NCBI GenBank assembly: GCA_934133015.1
Contig: CAKPAQ010000029.1
Coordinates: forward strand, 1 to 8,607
Source of the DNA: an uncultured Bacilli bacterium
GTDB lineage: Bacteria; Bacillota_I; Bacilli_A; RF39; UBA660
Length of the DNA stretch: 8,607 bases
Direction: 5' to 3'
In this document: positions 6,359 through 8,607 of the stretch, piece after piece
Position numbering within the stretch: position 1 is the first letter of the stretch
Layout: each line of letters starts with the position of its first letter
Notes under the pieces: model-generated
What the model was told of the DNA's origin: nothing
The model's database searches: none
What the model saw: only the letters and a program-made list of their open reading frames with translations
Translations under genes and position numbers: made by a program

Positions 6359-6478
6359 AAAAATTTGATAAATGGCTCTAATAAGGCTCAATAATCGATT
6401 AAACCACACATTTATGTGTATAAAAAATTCTCTAAGAGATAGTTCTGCACAAAATATATCGCTTATATGTTTATATAC
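6359..6478. other. Non-coding boundary stretch, probable site of an element end
   Basis: There is no credible gene here. It contains two near-copies in tandem, GGCTCTAATAA (6374-6384) and GGCTCAATAA (6385-6394), which could be integrase arm sites, and a small hairpin ACACA-TTTA-TGTGT (6406-6419). The change from very AT-rich accessory genes to the hflX-argJ chromosomal genes happens between here and 6563, so one attachment end probably lies in this interval. The exact junction cannot be fixed without the other end. Confidence 0.35.
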
Positions 6479-6511
6479 ATCCCCTTGCCTATGTGGTTAG
6501 GGGATTTATTT
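6479..6511 (+). terminator. Rho-independent terminator of the plus-strand operon
   Basis: ATCCCC (6479-6484) pairs with GGGGAT (6500-6505). An extra T-A pair and a short inner GCC/GGT stem close the loop, and the T-rich run TTTATTT follows. It lies 120 bases after the membrane-protein stop and points the right way to end the element transcript before it meets hflX. Confidence 0.6.
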
Positions 6512-6517
6512 AAACAT

Positions 6518-6547
6518 AAAAAAATCCCTAGTAAACATACTAGGGAT
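6518..6547 (-). terminator. Rho-independent terminator of hflX
   Basis: ATCCCTAGT (6524-6532) and ACTAGGGAT (6539-6547) form a perfect nine-base stem with a six-base loop. On the minus strand it is followed by a T-run (complement of 6518-6524). It starts 15 bases after the hflX stop codon. The stem may also work weakly on the plus strand, so the two terminators give convergent transcription ends. Confidence 0.85.
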
Positions 6548-6562
6548 ATAATATTATTTATA

Positions 6563-7804
6563 TTAAACTTTAAAGGGTTCAATTTGATGTAGCACTTTGA
6601 CATCTACAAGAGCATCAATAAGAGTTCCGTTTGGGAGGTACTCTTGAGAGAACACTTTACCGTCTAGCATAACCAAAGATATCAAATTAGACTTATCATA
6701 TGGGATAATAGCTTTTAATCTGCGACTAGTAATAGGTAGATTATCGGCTATAGCGTTGAGTAGGTTATCAAAGCCGACCTTTTGCTTAGCAGATATCTTA
6801 ACATGAGTGCTATCCAATGGGAGCGTATTAGTATAGTCGCACATATCGCACTTATTGAACACCGTAACTTTTGGGATATCATTACAACCCAGTTCGTTAA
6901 GTAGCGAGTTAGTAACGTCCAGATGTTCTTGAAAGTCATTAGATGAGGCATCTACTACGTTAAGAATCAAGTCGGAATTAGAAGCCTCCTCCAAAGTAGA
7001 TTTAAAAGCCTCTACCAAGTTGTGAGGAAGTCTGCGAATTAGACCGACGGTATCGGTTATTAAGACGTTTCTACCGTCAGGGAGTTCCAAACCTCTGGAA
7101 GTAGTATCCAAAGTAGCGAAAAGTTTATCTTCAGCCAAAATGTTGGAGTTAGTTAGAGCGTTAATCAAAGTAGACTTTCCAGCGTTGGTGTATCCGACGA
7201 TAGCCACGCAAAGAACACTATCTTTTTTTCTGCGAATGCGACTAAACTCACGATGTTTTTTAAGTTCAGCGAGTTCATTTTCCAATACAGATATTCTAGT
7301 TCTAATGTGACGTTTATCGGTTTCCAACTTAGTTTCACCAGGGCCACGAGTACCTATTCCACCACCAAGCCTAGATAGTGTAACACCCATACCAGCCAAT
7401 CTAGGTAGACGATACTTCTGCTGAGCCAACTCTACTTGAAGTTTACCCTCTTTAGTTCTAGCACGTTGAGCAAAGATATCCAATATTAGAGTAGTTCTGT
7501 CGATAGTTCTAACGTTGGTAGCATCTTCAATATTACGCACTTGAGTAGCAGTCAATTCGTGGTCAAAGATAATCAAATCCACGTCCAACTGTTTGCAAGT
7601 TTCGGCGACTTCTAGCAATCTGCCACGACCTATGCAAGTAGACTTTTCAAAGCAAGGTCTTTTTTGGATTACCGTTGCTACGACGTTAGCATTAGCAGTC
7701 TTAGTCAATTCGGAGAGTTCGTTAATAGAGGTTTCATTATCGAACTCGCCAGTATCTACGGATATCAAAAGAGCATTAGGGATTTTTTCTTCATTTACAA
7801 ACAT
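6563..7804 (-). CDS. hflX: Ribosome-associated GTPase HflX
   Basis: HflX is an Obg-HflX superfamily GTPase that binds the large ribosomal subunit and splits stalled or hibernating ribosomes. The 413-residue length is normal for the family. The N-terminal domain (about 10-190) carries IGRGRLLEV near 58 and the glycine-rich GGGIGTRGPGE motif (147-157), followed by a coiled helical linker (about 165-192). The G domain has G1 GYTNAGKS (204-211), the switch TLDTT (231-235), G3 DTVG (251-254), G4 NKCD (317-320) and G5 SAK (338-340), so it is intact. The minus-strand RBS GGAAAGGA lies six bases before the ATG. It is 57 bases downstream of argJ on the same strand, with no terminator between them, so read-through from argJ is likely. 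It is a core chromosomal gene and marks the flank of the accessory element. Confidence 0.97.
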   Translation of the reverse strand: MFVNEEKIPNALLISVDTGEFDNETSINELSELTKTANANVVATVIQKRPCFEKSTCIGRGRLLEVAETCKQLDVDLIIFDHELTATQVRNIEDATNVRTIDRTTLILDIFAQRARTKEGKLQVELAQQKYRLPRLAGMGVTLSRLGGGIGTRGPGETKLETDKRHIRTRISVLENELAELKKHREFSRIRRKKDSVLCVAIVGYTNAGKSTLINALTNSNILAEDKLFATLDTTSRGLELPDGRNVLITDTVGLIRRLPHNLVEAFKSTLEEASNSDLILNVVDASSNDFQEHLDVTNSLLNELGCNDIPKVTVFNKCDMCDYTNTLPLDSTHVKISAKQKVGFDNLLNAIADNLPITSRRLKAIIPYDKSNLISLVMLDGKVFSQEYLPNGTLIDALVDVKVLHQIEPFKV

Positions 7805-7861
7805 ACAAAGTCCTTTCCAAGTAGATACACAATTTTGAAGTTATCTATTTGAAACTTTTAA

Positions 7862-8607
7862 CTACGAACGATAGTCTGCATTGATTTTAACGTAATCATA
7901 AGATAGGTCGCAACCATATGCAATGGCAGAACTCTCGCCCATTTTGATATCTGCGACTATGTTTACTACTGGTTTAGATAGTACTTCAGTAGCTTCAGCC
8001 TCGCTGTAGTCAACGGCAGAACCATCTTTAAATATAAGGATAGTCTTAACGTCATCAGCGATAGAAACTTCCACACGGTTAGGGTCGAACTGTACGCCAG
8101 AGTATCCCATAGCACAAAGTATTCTGCCCCAGTTAGCATCGTGGCCGAATATTGCACACTTGGTCAAAGAGGAACATATTATAGACTTAGCTATAGTTCT
8201 AGCATCTTCCTTAGACTTAGCGTTTACAACCTTAGCTTGAATTAAAGCAGTAGCACCCTCGCCATCACCGGCTATCTTCTTAGCGAACTCCTCATTTATA
8301 TAGTGTAGAGCCTCTAGGAAAGTGTAGTAGTCTTGATTTTTTTCGGTAATAGTAGGATTTTCAGCTAAACCGTTAGCAAGTAGTAGTACGGTATCGTTAG
8401 TAGAAGTATCGCCATCGACAGATATCATATTGTAGGTATCTAAAATATCAGTGCTAAGAGCCTCTTGTAGTAACTCTTTAGATATAGCAACGTCGGTAGT
8501 AATAAACGATAGCATAGTACACATATTAGGGTGTATCATACCAGAACCTTTACACATACCCCCGATAGTAACCAACTTGCCACCTATTTCCACTTCTACG
8601 GCTATGT
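7862..8607 (-). CDS. argJ: Glutamate N-acetyltransferase / ornithine acetyltransferase ArgJ, 5' end missing
   Basis: ArgJ moves the acetyl group from N-acetylornithine to glutamate in cyclic arginine biosynthesis; bifunctional forms also use acetyl-CoA. The reading frame stays open to the right edge (IAVEVEIGGK), so the GTG at 8593 is an internal valine and the real start lies outside the window. About the last 248 residues are present. They include the self-cleavage region KGSGMIHPNMCTMLSF with the nucleophilic threonine, DGDTSTNDT, AGDGEGATALI, the late motif GHDANWGRILCAMGYSG, and the typical C-terminal INADYRS. The threonine becomes the N-terminus of the beta chain after cleavage. Here the preceding residue is cysteine, where alanine is usual. 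It is presumably in an arg operon upstream, co-oriented with hflX. Confidence 0.96.
   Translation of the reverse strand, partial: IAVEVEIGGKLVTIGGMCKGSGMIHPNMCTMLSFITTDVAISKELLQEALSTDILDTYNMISVDGDTSTNDTVLLLANGLAENPTITEKNQDYYTFLEALHYINEEFAKKIAGDGEGATALIQAKVVNAKSKEDARTIAKSIICSSLTKCAIFGHDANWGRILCAMGYSGVQFDPNRVEVSIADDVKTILIFKDGSAVDYSEAEATEVLSKPVVNIVADIKMGESSAIAYGCDLSYDYVKINADYRS

Noticed and set aside
6372..6500. 42-codon plus-strand reading frame after the membrane gene
   Set aside because: There is no Shine-Dalgarno sequence, its end runs into the terminator hairpin, and its product has no recognisable pattern.
7593..7852. Two overlapping plus-strand reading frames
   Set aside because: They are antisense to the hflX start region and have no RBS or protein-like pattern.
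1..8607. CRISPR array, tRNA or rRNA genes
   Set aside because: No regularly spaced repeats, cloverleaf-like sequences or rRNA-like stretches were seen on either strand.

Overview
This AT-rich Firmicutes-like window has two parts. The low-GC rRNA-type ribosome binding sites (AAAGGAGG class), sigma-A consensus promoters and the protein families fit a Clostridia or Negativicutes relative. I cannot name the species. Positions 1-6358 form an accessory, probably integrated element with seven genes on the plus strand. Positions 6563-8607 hold two ordinary chromosomal genes on the minus strand, hflX and the 3' part of argJ, and are visibly less AT-rich.

Region 1-210 is a compact regulatory switch. 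Two near-consensus promoters (TTGACT-N17-TATAAT on each strand) face each other, so their transcripts should overlap at the 5' ends. Around them lie two kinds of paired palindromic operators. The rightward promoter serves the XRE-type repressor gene at 211. The leftward one appears to serve a gene just beyond the left edge, of which only the ribosome binding site is visible. This is a phage-like or ICE-like lysogeny-style switch.

Region 211-2275 is a tight three-gene operon: an XRE regulator, a single-pass membrane protein with a cytoplasmic zinc ribbon and a large acidic outer domain, and a HIRAN-domain protein with a C-terminal membrane hairpin. Region 2319-4302 holds a TIR-domain protein with a beta-rich C-terminal domain of unknown function and a protein that looks distantly like the DUF2971 group; both look like defence-type cargo. 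Region 4272-6358 holds a complete tyrosine integrase, overlapping the previous gene by 31 bases, and a multi-spanning membrane protein 11 bases further on. All seven genes could be one long transcription unit, with a weak internal promoter possible before 3409.

Region 6359-6562 is the boundary. It holds a plus-strand terminator, a strong hairpin terminator for hflX, and presumably one attachment end of the element. The other end is outside the window, so I could not define a direct-repeat att pair. The most interesting content is the TIR protein with its neighbours, the membrane-tethered HIRAN and zinc-ribbon pair, and the face-to-face promoter switch. That these form one functional system is inference from synteny only.
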